A stretch of 64,000 nucleotides of DNA, taken from Neorhizobium huautlense. Its GTDB lineage: Bacteria > Pseudomonadota > Alphaproteobacteria > Rhizobiales > Rhizobiaceae. Below, piece after piece: positions 49,125 through 57,995 of this stretch. The stretch is taken from contig NZ_JAUSRF010000003.1 of the NCBI RefSeq assembly GCF_030811685.1, positions 186,001 to 250,000 of the forward strand, given 5' to 3'. The position numbers were made by a program, and so were the translations under genes. The notes beneath the pieces were generated by a model. It made no database searches. It worked only from the letters and a program-made list of their open reading frames with translations, and was not told where the DNA came from. How positions within the stretch are numbered: the stretch's first letter is position 1; every line of letters begins with the position of its first letter.

Positions 49125-50761
49125 GGGCATTTTCCTGGAATGAAACGGGGCGCGAAACGGCTGACCGCGTTGAAGCGGATCTTTGCGCCGACAGGTATCT
49201 GGCCGGCGAGATCGAGATGATGGCCGGCGACATTGGCGATGACCGGATAACCGCCGGTCAGTGGATGATCGGCAAGGAACAGCACGGGCTGGCCGCTGGC
49301 CGGAACCTGCAGCGCGCCGCGAACGGTCGCCTCGCTCGGCAGTTCGCCGTGATTGGAACGTTCCGACGCATCACCCGACAGGCGGATGCCGACACGGCTG
49401 GATTGCGGCGTGACAGACCATTCCTGGCTCAAAAAGCTTTCGACGGCAGCGTCGGTGAACCAGTCGGTGCGCGGACCCATGACGACATCCAGCACCACCG
49501 TTTCGTCGGTGCGCGGCATGGTGAAAGCCGGTTCTTCCGATGAGACGAGTGCGTTTGCCGGTGCGGGCAGAATGGCGACGACATCGCCGGCAACAAGGGC
49601 GGCGGGGCCGATCTGCGCCAGCGTATCGGTGGCGGTGCTGCCGAGAACCGGCGCGATATCGAAACCGCCGCGCAGGGAGAGGTAGGAGCGCATGCCGGCT
49701 GCAGGCGTGCCGAGCGTAACCACGTCGCCGTCATCGAGGGCGATGGCTGTGTGATGCGTGCCCGAAATTTTTGTGCCATTGGCGCCGGCAACGGTGATCG
49801 GGGCCGTGGCGCCCGTCACCGCCATGACGCCCTGTCCGCGCATGCGAAAAGCGAGGCCGCCGAGTGCGATCTCAAGTGCAGGCGTGTCGGCCGGATTGCC
49901 GACAAGACGGTTGGCGGCTTTGAAGCTTGCCCGGTCGGCGGCGCCGGAAACGCTGATGCCGAGGCTCGCCTGTCCGGCGCGGCCAAGATCCTGAAAAACG
50001 ACCGGCAGGCCGACGGAAACAATTTCGATTGCCGAAGCGGCATTTTCGGTGCTGGCCATCTCTGGCTTTTCAGCGGCCTTGGTCGATGGCTTGATCTCGT
50101 ATGCCACATCTTTTGCCATGTCGCAGAATTTGATGCGGCTGCCCGGCTGCAGAAGCGAAGCCGGCGTGCGATCGATATCGAACATGGCGAGCGGCGTCGT
50201 GCCGATCAACTGCCAGCCACCGGGGCTTGTTTTCGGATAGATGCCGCTGAATTCGCCGGCAAGACCGACAGCACCGGCCGGTACTTTCGTGCGCGGAGAT
50301 TTGCGGCGCGGCACGGTGAGGCGCGGATCGCCACCCGAGAGATAGGCAAAGCCGGGTGCAAAGCCGGTGAAGGCGGCAACGTAATCGCTCTCGCCATGCA
50401 GACGGATGACATCTTCGATGCTGATGCCGAGAATGCCGGCGACTTCGGCCAGATCCTCGCCGTCGTAGCGCACCGGGATTTCGATCAGCGCACCGGATGC
50501 CGCCTTGCGTTCGCCACCGGCCAGAGCCGCGATGGCTGCAACAAGTGCCTCGTCGGAAATCGTGTATGGATCGAAAGACACAAGCAGCGTGCGTGCGGCC
50601 GGAATGATTTCCGTGATGCCCTCGATCGGATTGTTTTCCAGCGCCTCGAACAAAGCCAGCGCCTCGCCGAGATCGGCGAGTTCCACGAGCAAACAATCGC
50701 CACGCACCGGTAGGATGCGCATCGACGTGTCTCGGGAGGAGGTGAGGGCGACGGGCTGCAT
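49121..50761 (-). CDS. Fused PxpB-PxpC (KipI-KipA, AHS1-AHS2) protein
   Basis: A 546-residue fusion. Residues from about 14 to 225 are the KipI/AHS1 domain (MRILPVRGDCLLVELADLGE, then FTGFAPGFAYLSGGDPRLTV and VPAGAVGLAGEFSGIYP). Residues from about 245 to the end are the KipA/AHS2 domain (LPVVFQDLGRAGQASLGISV, SGAADRASFKAANRLVGNP, YLSLRGGFD and FLADHPLTGGYPVIANV). In PxpABC these subunits make 5-oxoprolinase; in urea carboxylase homologous domains form the carboxyltransferase. ATG 50761 is used, 6 bp after the pxpA stop, without a clear Shine-Dalgarno; ATG 50722 is possible. The fusion is normal in many bacteria. Confidence 0.9.
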   Translation of the reverse strand: MQPVALTSSRDTSMRILPVRGDCLLVELADLGEALALFEALENNPIEGITEIIPAARTLLVSFDPYTISDEALVAAIAALAGGERKAASGALIEIPVRYDGEDLAEVAGILGISIEDVIRLHGESDYVAAFTGFAPGFAYLSGGDPRLTVPRRKSPRTKVPAGAVGLAGEFSGIYPKTSPGGWQLIGTTPLAMFDIDRTPASLLQPGSRIKFCDMAKDVAYEIKPSTKAAEKPEMASTENAASAIEIVSVGLPVVFQDLGRAGQASLGISVSGAADRASFKAANRLVGNPADTPALEIALGGLAFRMRGQGVMAVTGATAPITVAGANGTKISGTHHTAIALDDGDVVTLGTPAAGMRSYLSLRGGFDIAPVLGSTATDTLAQIGPAALVAGDVVAILPAPANALVSSEEPAFTMPRTDETVVLDVVMGPRTDWFTDAAVESFLSQEWSVTPQSSRVGIRLSGDASERSNHGELPSEATVRGALQVPASGQPVLFLADHPLTGGYPVIANVAGHHLDLAGQIPVGAKIRFNAVSRFAPRFIPGKCP

Positions 50762-50767
50762 GATGGT

Positions 50768-51535
50768 TCAGGCAGCCGCGGTAAAGGATCGGATTGCCAA
50801 GCCCGACTGTTCAAATGCTTCGCGCAGACGTCTTGCCATGGCCACCGCACCGGGGCTGTCGCCATGCACGCAGATCGACTGCGCATCGACACCAGTGAGC
50901 GTGCCGTCAATCGCCTCGATCACTCCCTCTTTCACCATGCGCACCATACGCTCGGCAATCAGATCGGGATCGTGAAGAACGGAACCTTTTTCGCGGCGCG
51001 AGACGAGATTGCCTTCCGGCGTATAGGCGCGGTCGGCAAAGGCTTCGGCAACGACGGTGAGGCCGGCGGCGCGGGCCTGTTCGACAAGCTGCGAGCCGGC
51101 AAGCGCCATCAGCACCAGCGACGGATCGACGGCCAGAATGGCATCGATCACATCCTTGGCCTGACGGGCGTCGATGGCGATCGTGTTGTAGAGCGCGCCA
51201 TGCGGTTTCACATAAGTGACGCGGGTGCCAGCGGCCTTGGCGAGACCCTGCAGCGCGCCGATCTGGTAGATCACGTCGCCGATCAGTTCTTCGCTTGTCG
51301 GGTCCATGTTGCGGCGGCCGAAACCGGCAAGATCGCGGTAACCGACATGGGCGCCGATCGAGACGCCGCGCTCGGCTGCGGCCTTCACTGTCTTGAGAAT
51401 GCCGGCCGGGTCGCCCGCATGAAAGCCGCAGGCGACGTTGGCGCTGCTGACGATATCGAGCATGGCGGAATCATCGCCCATCTTCCACGGACCAAAACTT
51501 TCGCCCAGGTCGCTGTTGATGTCGATGTTCATCAT
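50768..51535 (-). CDS. pxpA: 5-Oxoprolinase subunit A (LamB/YcsF family)
   Basis: A 255-residue cytoplasmic hydrolase subunit. The family pattern is complete: [85 protein letters not shown] and a final [11 protein letters not shown]. PxpA with PxpB and PxpC opens 5-oxoproline to glutamate with ATP. It is the first gene of an eight-gene operon that also carries a biotin carboxylase and an importer. ATG 51535 follows GAGGGAAGAGCGTT; an adjacent ATG at 51532 is also possible. Confidence 0.95.
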   Translation of the reverse strand: MMNIDINSDLGESFGPWKMGDDSAMLDIVSSANVACGFHAGDPAGILKTVKAAAERGVSIGAHVGYRDLAGFGRRNMDPTSEELIGDVIYQIGALQGLAKAAGTRVTYVKPHGALYNTIAIDARQAKDVIDAILAVDPSLVLMALAGSQLVEQARAAGLTVVAEAFADRAYTPEGNLVSRREKGSVLHDPDLIAERMVRMVKEGVIEAIDGTLTGVDAQSICVHGDSPGAVAMARRLREAFEQSGLAIRSFTAAA

Positions 51536-51560
51536 GAACGCTCTTCCCTCGCCATATTCT

Positions 51561-51608
51561 GAACAAAAGCTAACAAAGGAGAACAATGCTGTCCATAGTG
51601 TTGAACAA
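51561..51608. promoter_or_regulatory. Phased GAACAA/TAACAA repeats in the pxp-gntR divergent promoter
   Basis: Copies occur at 51561 (GAACAA), 51571 (TAACAA), 51581 (GAACAA) and 51603 (GAACAA), i.e. steps of 10, 10 and 22 bp, roughly one and two helical turns. They begin 26 bp upstream of pxpA. They may be a regulator array for the divergent GntR protein. The rest of 51609-51778 is AT-rich at first and shows no gene. Confidence 0.45.
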
Positions 51609-51778
51609 TTTTTATGTATTGCCCTACAAAGCGTCAGATGCTCATAAAGTGGGCGTGATTAAATTTTTGCACGGTTTTATTCGCCCGGCAGCGCACCTCC
51701 CGCGTCATTTCGCTTGTGGTGAAGCCGCGGGCAATTTACCGGAAAGACGAATCTGGTTCACAGACGAAGGGGAACGGC

Positions 51779-52513
51779 TTGGCTGCACGCAAACCACAGG
51801 TAGAGGGCGCGAAATCGTCCGTCTTGACCGATGGCCGGATGCAGGCCGGTTCGCGCGCCACCGAACAGGTGCAGACGCTGGCCGAAACCGTTGCGGCGCG
51901 CATTCGTGAACAGGTGATTTCAGGGCGGCTGACGCCCGGCAGCCACCTTTCCGAGCAGACGCTGAGCGAGGAATTGCAGGTTTCGCGCAATACGCTGCGC
52001 GAAGTGTTTCGCATGCTCACCAAGGAAGGCCTGCTGCGTTACGAGGCCAATCGCGGCGTGTTCGTTTCTACGCCCAGCATGACGACGATCATCGACATCT
52101 ATCGTGTGCGGCGCTTTATCGAATGTCCGGCGCTCGCGCATGCGCATCCGCGTCATCCCGGTGTGACCCGCATGCGCGATGCCGTGGAAGAGGCGCGCCG
52201 TTGCCGTGAGGCCAAGGATTGGCTGGGCGTCGGCAGTGCCGATATCGCCTTCCACGCGGCCATTGTCGAATTGTCCGACAGTCCGCGCATGGCCGGTTTT
52301 TATGCGCAGATCGCGCTGGAGTTGCGGCTTGTTTTCGGTCTTTTGAAGGATCCCGAATTCCTGCATGGCCCTTTCATCGATCAGAATCTCGAGATCGTCA
52401 CGGCACTTGAGGCAGGCAATGCGGCCGGTGCTGCCGAAATGCTGGAAGCTTACCTGCTGCGGGCCGAACGTTTCATTCTCGGCGCCTATGCAAGGGTGAC
52501 GTCCGAGACCTGA
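51779..52513 (+). CDS. GntR-family regulator (FadR/FCD type), probable pxp operon regulator
   Basis: A regulator of about 244 residues. The winged helix is ARIREQVISGRLTPGSHLSE followed by LSEELQVSRNTLREVFRMLT; the C-terminal FCD ligand domain includes DIAFHAAIVELSDSPRMAGF with the metal-binding Asp/His pattern and a later EAYLLRAERF. The start is uncertain: TTG 51779 follows GAAGGGGAA at good spacing, while ATG 51839 would give a 224-residue protein typical of the family. It is divergent from pxpA, its likely target. Confidence 0.88.
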   Translation: MAARKPQVEGAKSSVLTDGRMQAGSRATEQVQTLAETVAARIREQVISGRLTPGSHLSEQTLSEELQVSRNTLREVFRMLTKEGLLRYEANRGVFVSTPSMTTIIDIYRVRRFIECPALAHAHPRHPGVTRMRDAVEEARRCREAKDWLGVGSADIAFHAAIVELSDSPRMAGFYAQIALELRLVFGLLKDPEFLHGPFIDQNLEIVTALEAGNAAGAAEMLEAYLLRAERFILGAYARVTSET

Positions 52514-52568
52514 ATATCCTTCGTCCGGCTGACGTTTGCCCGCCAATGCGCTAAAGGCTGGGGACATC

Positions 52569-52578
52569 ATGTCGACAA
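52569..52578. promoter_or_regulatory. Candidate GntR operator before the gntR gene
   Basis: ATGTCGACAA differs by one base from TTGTCGACAA in front of the next gene (53312-53321). FadR-type GntR proteins commonly bind TTGT-nn-ACAA-like palindromes. It overlaps the Shine-Dalgarno sequence AAGGAGA of the regulator gene, suggesting autorepression. Confidence 0.5.
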
Positions 52579-52590
52579 GGAGATTCCGTC

Positions 52591-53295
52591 ATGGCCGATT
52601 CCGACTCCGAGCAGATGGTGGAGCGCAAGCGCGGTTCCGGCGTCAAGTTGGTCTATGATCTCTTGCGCGACGAAATCCTCGACCTGAAACTGGCGCCCGG
52701 CAGCGCCATCGATGAGGTTGCGCTGGCTAGCCGCTTCGGCATGTCGCGTACGCCGATCCGCGAGGCGTTGGTGCGGTTGGCAGGGGAGGGGCTGATCGAG
52801 ACCCTGCCCAATCGCTCGACCATGGTGTCGAATATCGATTTCCTCGGCATGCATGCTTATTTCGATGCGCTGGTGCTGATGTACCGCGTCACCACCCGGC
52901 TGGCAGCCCAGCACCGCCGGGCGGAAGACCTCGAAAACATTCGTACTCACCAGGCCGAATTCAGCGATGCCGTGCGCTCGCAGGATGCGCTGGCGATGAT
53001 CGCCACCAATGCTGCCTTTCATTCGGCCATCGCGGCAGCGGGCCGCAATGCCTATTACGCAGGCTTTTTCGATCGTCTGCTGGGCGAGGGGCGGCGCATG
53101 CTGCGGCTTTATTACCAGTCCTACGAGGACCGGTTGCCCACCCGTTTTGTTGATGAGCATGAGGAGATCATCGCTGCCATCGAAGCGCGCGATGTTGCTG
53201 CCGCCGACCGGCTCGGCAAGGCGCATGGGGAGCAGATCGTCGAGCAGATCGGTCGCCTGCTGACGCGTCACGAACGGCAGGATATTGAACTCTAA
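52591..53295 (+). CDS. GntR-family regulator (FCD type) of the hydroxyproline-type genes
   Basis: A 234-residue regulator. The winged helix is GSGVKLVYDLLRDEILDLKL followed by VALASRFGMSRTPIREALVR; the FCD domain has NAAFHSAIAAAGRNAYYAGF and FVDEHEEIIAAIEARDVAAA. ATG 52591 follows AAGGAGATTCCGTC. A TTGTCGACAA-type palindrome lies both at its own leader and between it and the DapA-family gene, so it probably controls itself and the downstream catabolic genes. Confidence 0.92.
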   Translation: MADSDSEQMVERKRGSGVKLVYDLLRDEILDLKLAPGSAIDEVALASRFGMSRTPIREALVRLAGEGLIETLPNRSTMVSNIDFLGMHAYFDALVLMYRVTTRLAAQHRRAEDLENIRTHQAEFSDAVRSQDALAMIATNAAFHSAIAAAGRNAYYAGFFDRLLGEGRRMLRLYYQSYEDRLPTRFVDEHEEIIAAIEARDVAAADRLGKAHGEQIVEQIGRLLTRHERQDIEL

Positions 53296-53311
53296 AAATC
53301 TTGTATTTTTT

Positions 53312-53321
53312 TTGTCGACAA
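53312..53321. promoter_or_regulatory. Candidate GntR operator before the DapA-family gene
   Basis: TTGTCGACAA is a perfect palindrome, extended to TTTGTCGACAAA at 53311-53322, in the 104-bp gap after the GntR gene and 79 bp before the DapA-family start codon. It nearly repeats the site at 52569-52578. Confidence 0.55.
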
Positions 53322-53399
53322 AGAATGCGGAAGGAGTATTCTCCTTGTCCAGAGGCGTGTGCATAGCCGCCCGCCAGAGGATTTCGAGGAGTTTTGTAA

Positions 53400-54365
53400 A
53401 TGGCCGCAAACATTTTTTCGGGCGTCGTGCCGGCGCTGATGACCCCCTGCAAGGCGGACCGCACGCCGGATTTCGATGCGCTGGTTTCCAAGGCCAGGCA
53501 GTTGATCGAAGCCGGCATGTCGGCGGTGGTTTATTGCGGCTCGATGGGTGACTGGCCGCTGCTCACCGACGCGCAGCGCATGGAAGGTGTCGAGCGTCTG
53601 GTGAAGGCCGGCATCCCGGTCATCGTCGGCACCGGCGCCATCAACTCGGCGTCTGCCGTGGCGCTTGCCGGGCATGCCCAGAAGGTTGGCGCACAAGGCC
53701 TGATGGTCATTCCGCGCGTTCTGTCGCGTGGTTCGGTCATCTCGGCCCAGAAGGCACATTTCAAGGCCATCCTGTCGGCGGCTCCGGACCTTCCGGCGGT
53801 CATTTACAACAGCCCCTACTACGGTTTTGCCACCCGCGCCGACCTGTTTTTCGCGCTGCGCTCGGAGCATCCGAACCTTGTCGGCTTCAAGGAATTCGGC
53901 GGCCCGAACGATATGCGTTATGCCGCTGAAAACATCACCAGTCGCGACGACAATGTCACGCTGATGATCGGTGTCGATACCGCCGTCTACCATGGTTACG
54001 TCAATTGCGGTGCGACCGGCGCCATCACCGGCATCGGCAATGTGCTGCCGAAGGAAGTGCTGCATCTGTGCAATCTCGCCATCGCTGCCGCCAAGGGTGA
54101 TGCGGATGCGCGCGTTCGTGCCAAGGAACTTGAAGAGGCGCTCGGCGTGCTCTCCTCCTTCGATGAAGGCCCGGATCTGGTGCTCTATTTCAAGCACATG
54201 ATGGTGCTGAAGGGCGACGCCGAATACGCGCTGAACTTCATCGAAACCGATGTGCTTTCCGACAGCCAGCGCGGTTATGTCGAGACGCAGCTTGCGCTGT
54301 TCGACAACTGGTATGCCGACTGGAGCAAGCTTCCGGGTGCGGTTCAGAGTGCCAAGGCAGCCTGA
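53400..54365 (+). CDS. DapA-family lyase, probable pyrroline-4-hydroxy-2-carboxylate deaminase
   Basis: A 321-residue class I aldolase-fold enzyme. Schiff-base Lys164 lies in LVGFKEFGG and the catalytic Tyr in VIYNSPYYG. Blocks ALMTPCKADRTPDFDALV, SAVVYCGSMGDWPLLTDAQR and IGVDTAVYHGYVNCGATGAI are distinctive for a rhizobial group tied to trans-4-hydroxyproline catabolism rather than for lysine-pathway DapA. In that pathway it deaminates 1-pyrroline-4-hydroxy-2-carboxylate to 2-oxoglutarate semialdehyde. The following D-amino-acid dehydrogenase supports this; the epimerase and semialdehyde dehydrogenase are not in the window. ATG 53400 follows GAGGAG at 53385-53390. Confidence 0.82.
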   Translation: MAANIFSGVVPALMTPCKADRTPDFDALVSKARQLIEAGMSAVVYCGSMGDWPLLTDAQRMEGVERLVKAGIPVIVGTGAINSASAVALAGHAQKVGAQGLMVIPRVLSRGSVISAQKAHFKAILSAAPDLPAVIYNSPYYGFATRADLFFALRSEHPNLVGFKEFGGPNDMRYAAENITSRDDNVTLMIGVDTAVYHGYVNCGATGAITGIGNVLPKEVLHLCNLAIAAAKGDADARVRAKELEEALGVLSSFDEGPDLVLYFKHMMVLKGDAEYALNFIETDVLSDSQRGYVETQLALFDNWYADWSKLPGAVQSAKAA

Positions 54366-54374
54366 TTTCGATAT

Positions 54375-54406
54375 GAAAAGCCCTCCGCGCGGAGGGCTTT
54401 TCTTTT
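54375..54406 (+). terminator. Terminator-like hairpin after the DapA-family gene
   Basis: GAAAAGCCCTCCGC and GCGGAGGGCTTTTC (54375-54402) are a perfect palindrome, followed by TTTT, 9 bp after the stop codon. On both strands the stem is flanked by A/T runs, so it could act in either direction. The downstream dehydrogenase gene may therefore be expressed partly by read-through. Confidence 0.85.
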
Positions 54407-54458
54407 GGGGATGGGAAACAAGAGCGTGCCGAAAAGGCCGCCGGAAGGTTTTGGGAAG

Positions 54459-55703
54459 ATGAGCAGGTCGGATGTTGTCGTCATCGGCGCAGGCGTGGTC
54501 GGGCTGTCGATTGCCATTGCCGCGAAGATGCGGGGTCTGGATGTAACGGTCATCGATCGCGAAGGCCCGGCCGCCGGTGCTTCCGCCGGTAATGCGGGTG
54601 CCTTCGCTTTCACTGATATCCTGCCGCTCGCTTCTCCCGGCATTCTGAAAAAGGCGCCCAAATGGCTGCTCGATCCGCTCGGGCCGCTCAGCATTCCGCC
54701 GGCTTATGCGCTGCAGATCGCGCCGTGGATGCTGAAATTCTGGCGTGCCTGCCAGCCGTCTCGCGTGGCCTATTCCACCAGCGCCCAGACATCGCTGATG
54801 GATCTTTCCAAGGCCGAGCTGGAGGGCTTTTTGTCGGCAACCGGCACGCTGTCGATGTTGCGCAAGGACGGCAATCTTCAGGTTTATGAAAGCGATGCGG
54901 AGTTTCAGGCGTCGTTGCCGGGCTGGGAAGCGCGTCAAAAACACGGTATCGAGTTCCGGCATATGGATGCCGCCGAAATGGCGACCCTTCAGCCGGGTCT
55001 GGCGCCACGTTTCATTCGCGGCACATTCACGCCGGGCTGGTATTCGATTGCCGATCCCAAGCTTTATACGCTGGCGCTTGCCGAGCATTTTCATGCGCTC
55101 GGCGGCTCAATCGAGATAATCGAGGTCAAGGCACTGCAGCCGGTCACCGATGGTGTCGAGATTTCCACTGCGGACGGTCGCAAGCGAAGCGCCGCAAAAG
55201 TCGTGCTGTCGGCAGGTGCCTTTTCACACCGCATCGCGAAAACGCTGGGTGAAACCATTCCTCTGGAAACGGAACGTGGTTACAACACGACATTGCCTGC
55301 CGATGCCTTCGATCTGCGCATGCAGGTGACATTCGGCGGCCATGGCTTCGTTGTCACGCGGCTGACCAGCGGCATCCGCGTCGGTGGCGCCGTCGAACTC
55401 GGCGGACTGGATCTGCCGCCGAATTTCAAGCGCTCGGAAGCCATGCTGAAAAAGGCGCAAACCTTTCTGCCGGGCCTAAAGGCCGCGGGCGGTACGCAGT
55501 GGATGGGTTTTCGCCCGTCACTGCCGGACAGCCTGCCGGCGATCGGCCGGGCGAAGGTTACGCCCAATGTCGTTTATGCCTTCGGTCACGGTCATCTCGG
55601 GCTGACCCAGTCGGCGGGCACAGCGCGGATCGTGGCCGACATGCTGACCGGGCAGGCAGCGGCGATCGATATCGCCGCCTTCTCGCCGCAACGTTTCGGT
55701 TGA
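54459..55703 (+). CDS. FAD-dependent D-amino-acid dehydrogenase, probable D-hydroxyproline dehydrogenase
   Basis: A 414-residue DadA/DAO-family flavoprotein. The N-terminal FAD motif is VVVIGAGVVGLSIAIAAKMR; then SAGNAGAFAFTDILPLASPG (DadA-like), a central substrate domain, KVVLSAGAFSHRIAKTLGE, TERGYNTTLP, and the C-terminal FAD segment GFRPSLPDSLPAIG...AFGHGHLGLTQSAGTARIV. In hydroxyproline catabolism such an enzyme oxidises cis-4-hydroxy-D-proline to the pyrroline used by the DapA-family enzyme upstream. ATG 54459 has GGAAGG 11 bp upstream. The gene ends 4 bp from the convergent M24 peptidase stop. Confidence 0.85.
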   Translation: MSRSDVVVIGAGVVGLSIAIAAKMRGLDVTVIDREGPAAGASAGNAGAFAFTDILPLASPGILKKAPKWLLDPLGPLSIPPAYALQIAPWMLKFWRACQPSRVAYSTSAQTSLMDLSKAELEGFLSATGTLSMLRKDGNLQVYESDAEFQASLPGWEARQKHGIEFRHMDAAEMATLQPGLAPRFIRGTFTPGWYSIADPKLYTLALAEHFHALGGSIEIIEVKALQPVTDGVEISTADGRKRSAAKVVLSAGAFSHRIAKTLGETIPLETERGYNTTLPADAFDLRMQVTFGGHGFVVTRLTSGIRVGGAVELGGLDLPPNFKRSEAMLKKAQTFLPGLKAAGGTQWMGFRPSLPDSLPAIGRAKVTPNVVYAFGHGHLGLTQSAGTARIVADMLTGQAAAIDIAAFSPQRFG

Positions 55704-55707
55704 TCGT

Positions 55708-56910
55708 TCAGCCAAACGGCTTTTCAATCGAATGGGCCGGTTCGGTGAAGAAGACCGGGCCGGTATCCGACATGTAGATGATATCTTCCAGACGCACGCC
55801 GCATTCGCCGTAAACGCAGAGCATCGGTTCGTCGGAAAATACCATGCCGGGCTCCAGCAGGGTTTTGTTGCCACGAACGATGAACGGGTCTTCGTGCAGG
55901 TCCATGCCAAGTCCGTGACCGGTGCGGTGCGGCAGGCCGGGCACCTGGTAATCCGGGCCATAACCGGCATCCGTCAGCACCTTTCGCGCGGCCGCATCAA
56001 CCTCTTCGCAGGGCGTGCCGATTTTGGCGGCTTCGAAGCCGGCGCGGTGGGCTTTTTTCTCCATGTCCCACAATTCGCGCTGCCGTTCGCTCGGCGTGCC
56101 AAAGATGTAGGTACGGGTGATGTCCGAATTGTAGCGATGGATATGGCCGCCGAGGTCGATCAGCACCATGTCGTTCTTTTTGAGCGTCTGGGCGTAGGGC
56201 ACGCCGTGCGGATAAGCGGTCGCCTCGCCGAACTGGGCGGCGGCAAAAACGTGGCGCATGCCGAGTTTGGCGTGCGCGGCCTGAATGAAGTCGGTGATCT
56301 CGGTGGTGGAAATGCCTTCGTAAAGACCTTCCCATACCGCCTTGTGGACCCGCAGGCTTGCTGTCATTGCGGTCTGGATGATGGCGATCTCGGTGGCCGA
56401 CTTGATCTGCCGAAAGGCGGCAATCAATTCCTTGGCGCCGATGGTTTTCAGGCGCGTGCCGATATGGGCGGCGATCGGCGTGAAGAAGGCAAAGGGTGTC
56501 GCGGGGTCGAAGGCGAGCGTATCGCCTTCCGCGGAGAGGTCGCAGATCAGGTTGGCGACGAGAAGGGCCGGGTCTTCATGTTCTTCCCAGCAGGCGATCT
56601 CGCCTTCGATGCGGATCAACGTGACGGTTTTCGGTTCCTCGAAGGCGGGGCTGATATAGATCGGCGCACCTGAGGAGGGGATGATGGCGCCATGCAGGCG
56701 CTCGCTGGCGCCGAGCGTGATGCCGGTGAAATAGGTGAGGCTGGTGGAGGTGTCGAGATAAACTGCCTTCACATCGGCTTGGAGCATCAGGCCCTGCAGT
56801 TTTGCGATGCGCGCGCCAAGTTCCTGCGTGGAAATGGGGGCAATGTCGGCTGCGATGTTTTCGAATTCCGAAAGCGATTGTTCGAAGGATTTGTAGACGG
56901 GGGCGCTCAT
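55708..56910 (-). CDS. M24-family metallopeptidase (Xaa-Pro dipeptidase type)
   Basis: A 400-residue creatinase/prolidase-fold enzyme. The N-terminal domain includes LDTSTSLTYFTGITLGASER. The catalytic domain has the metal ligands in LIDLGGHIHRYNSDITRTY (two Asp), HRTGHGLGMDLHEDP (His), FSDEPML (Glu) and VRLEDI (Glu), so it should be active. Cleaving Xaa-Pro or hydroxyproline dipeptides would feed the neighbouring D-hydroxyproline and DapA-family genes; this is inference. ATG 56910 follows CAGGCAGAG; an upstream GTG at 56940 is possible. Confidence 0.9.
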   Translation of the reverse strand: MSAPVYKSFEQSLSEFENIAADIAPISTQELGARIAKLQGLMLQADVKAVYLDTSTSLTYFTGITLGASERLHGAIIPSSGAPIYISPAFEEPKTVTLIRIEGEIACWEEHEDPALLVANLICDLSAEGDTLAFDPATPFAFFTPIAAHIGTRLKTIGAKELIAAFRQIKSATEIAIIQTAMTASLRVHKAVWEGLYEGISTTEITDFIQAAHAKLGMRHVFAAAQFGEATAYPHGVPYAQTLKKNDMVLIDLGGHIHRYNSDITRTYIFGTPSERQRELWDMEKKAHRAGFEAAKIGTPCEEVDAAARKVLTDAGYGPDYQVPGLPHRTGHGLGMDLHEDPFIVRGNKTLLEPGMVFSDEPMLCVYGECGVRLEDIIYMSDTGPVFFTEPAHSIEKPFG

Positions 56911-57075
56911 GCGGGGCTCTGCCTGATGATGGGATTTCACTATCGTGCGGATGCTTTTGTGTGCATTCGCGATTGTGTTTCACCTAACACGATCAGGCCG
57001 CCGCGTCGCAAGTTTTGTGGCTGGATGAGCGGCGTTTTCCCGCTCTCCATGAACACAGATGCCCGCGAAATCGAA

Positions 57076-57091
57076 GACCTCTGATGAGGTC
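57076..57091 (-). terminator. Weak terminator-like hairpin after focA
   Basis: GACCTC and GAGGTC form a 6-bp stem with a 4-base loop, 13 bp downstream of the focA stop; on the minus strand TTCGATTTCG follows. The tail is poor, so confidence is low. The rest of the 56911-57104 gap shows no gene. Confidence 0.3.
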
Positions 57092-57104
57092 GAGACAGGT
57101 TGTC

Positions 57105-57995
57105 TTATTTCGCCATGCGTTTTGGTCGCCGGTAGATAAGCCAGTAGATGCCGCCCACCAGCAGCGATCCACCCACCCAGTTGCCGAGCGTGACGACAAC
57201 GAGGTTCATGGCGACGCCGCTGAGCGGGATTGGGGCCATATGGCCGGCAACGATCGCCTGAAAACTCTCCGAACCGCCGTAATGGATCAGCAGGCCGATC
57301 GAAAAATAATACATGTTAGCGACGCAGTGCTCGAAACCGGCAGCAACGAAGGCCGTGACCGGAAAGACGATGGCCAGAATGCGGTCGGTGGCGCTGCGGC
57401 CGGCAAGTGTCAGCCAGACGGCGAGGCAGACAAGAATGTTGCAGAGGATGCCGAGGGAAAAGGCTTCCAGCGGCGGCAGTGCGGATTTGGCCTCGGCGTA
57501 ATGCAGGGCGGCGATGCCGATGGCGCCACCGCCGAACTTGTAATGCCCGGAAAGGAAGACCAGCAGGGCCACCCCGGCCGCGCCGATGAAATTGCCGATC
57601 CAGACGAGGACCCAGACTTTTATCATTTTGACCGTGCTGATGCGTTTGCTGGCCCAGGCCATCACCATCAGCATGTCGCCGGTGAAAAGCTGGGCGCCGC
57701 CGATCAGCACCAGAACCAGGCCGAGCGAGAAGCTGAAACCGGCCAGCAGGCGGGTGACGCCATAAGGCAGAATACCATCGGCACCGGATGCGACCGTGGT
57801 CGCGAACATGGCGCCGAGCCCGATGAAGGCGCCGGCGAGGATCGCCAGTGCCAGCAGCGTGATGGTGTCGCTCTTGCTTTTCTTGACACCCATTTCCTCG
57901 GCTTCGACCGCAATTTCATGCGGTGCGAGGATGAGACCTGCATCAAGCCCGCGGATGGCCGATTTGGTTTCCTCCTGATGATCGAGCGCGCTCAT
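57105..57995 (-). CDS. focA: Formate/nitrite transporter (FocA type)
   Basis: A 296-residue inner-membrane channel of the FNT family with six predicted helices. Landmarks are LIGGAQLFTGDMLMVM, FSLGILCNILVCLAVWLTLA and the pore His in AGFEHCVANMYYFSIG. Unlike Escherichia coli, where it pairs with pyruvate formate-lyase, here it overlaps pta by 4 bp (ATGA) as last gene of the ackA-pta operon. It may export formate or another small monocarboxylate such as acetate made under low oxygen; the precise substrate is unproven. Confidence 0.9.
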   Translation of the reverse strand: MSALDHQEETKSAIRGLDAGLILAPHEIAVEAEEMGVKKSKSDTITLLALAILAGAFIGLGAMFATTVASGADGILPYGVTRLLAGFSFSLGLVLVLIGGAQLFTGDMLMVMAWASKRISTVKMIKVWVLVWIGNFIGAAGVALLVFLSGHYKFGGGAIGIAALHYAEAKSALPPLEAFSLGILCNILVCLAVWLTLAGRSATDRILAIVFPVTAFVAAGFEHCVANMYYFSIGLLIHYGGSESFQAIVAGHMAPIPLSGVAMNLVVVTLGNWVGGSLLVGGIYWLIYRRPKRMAK

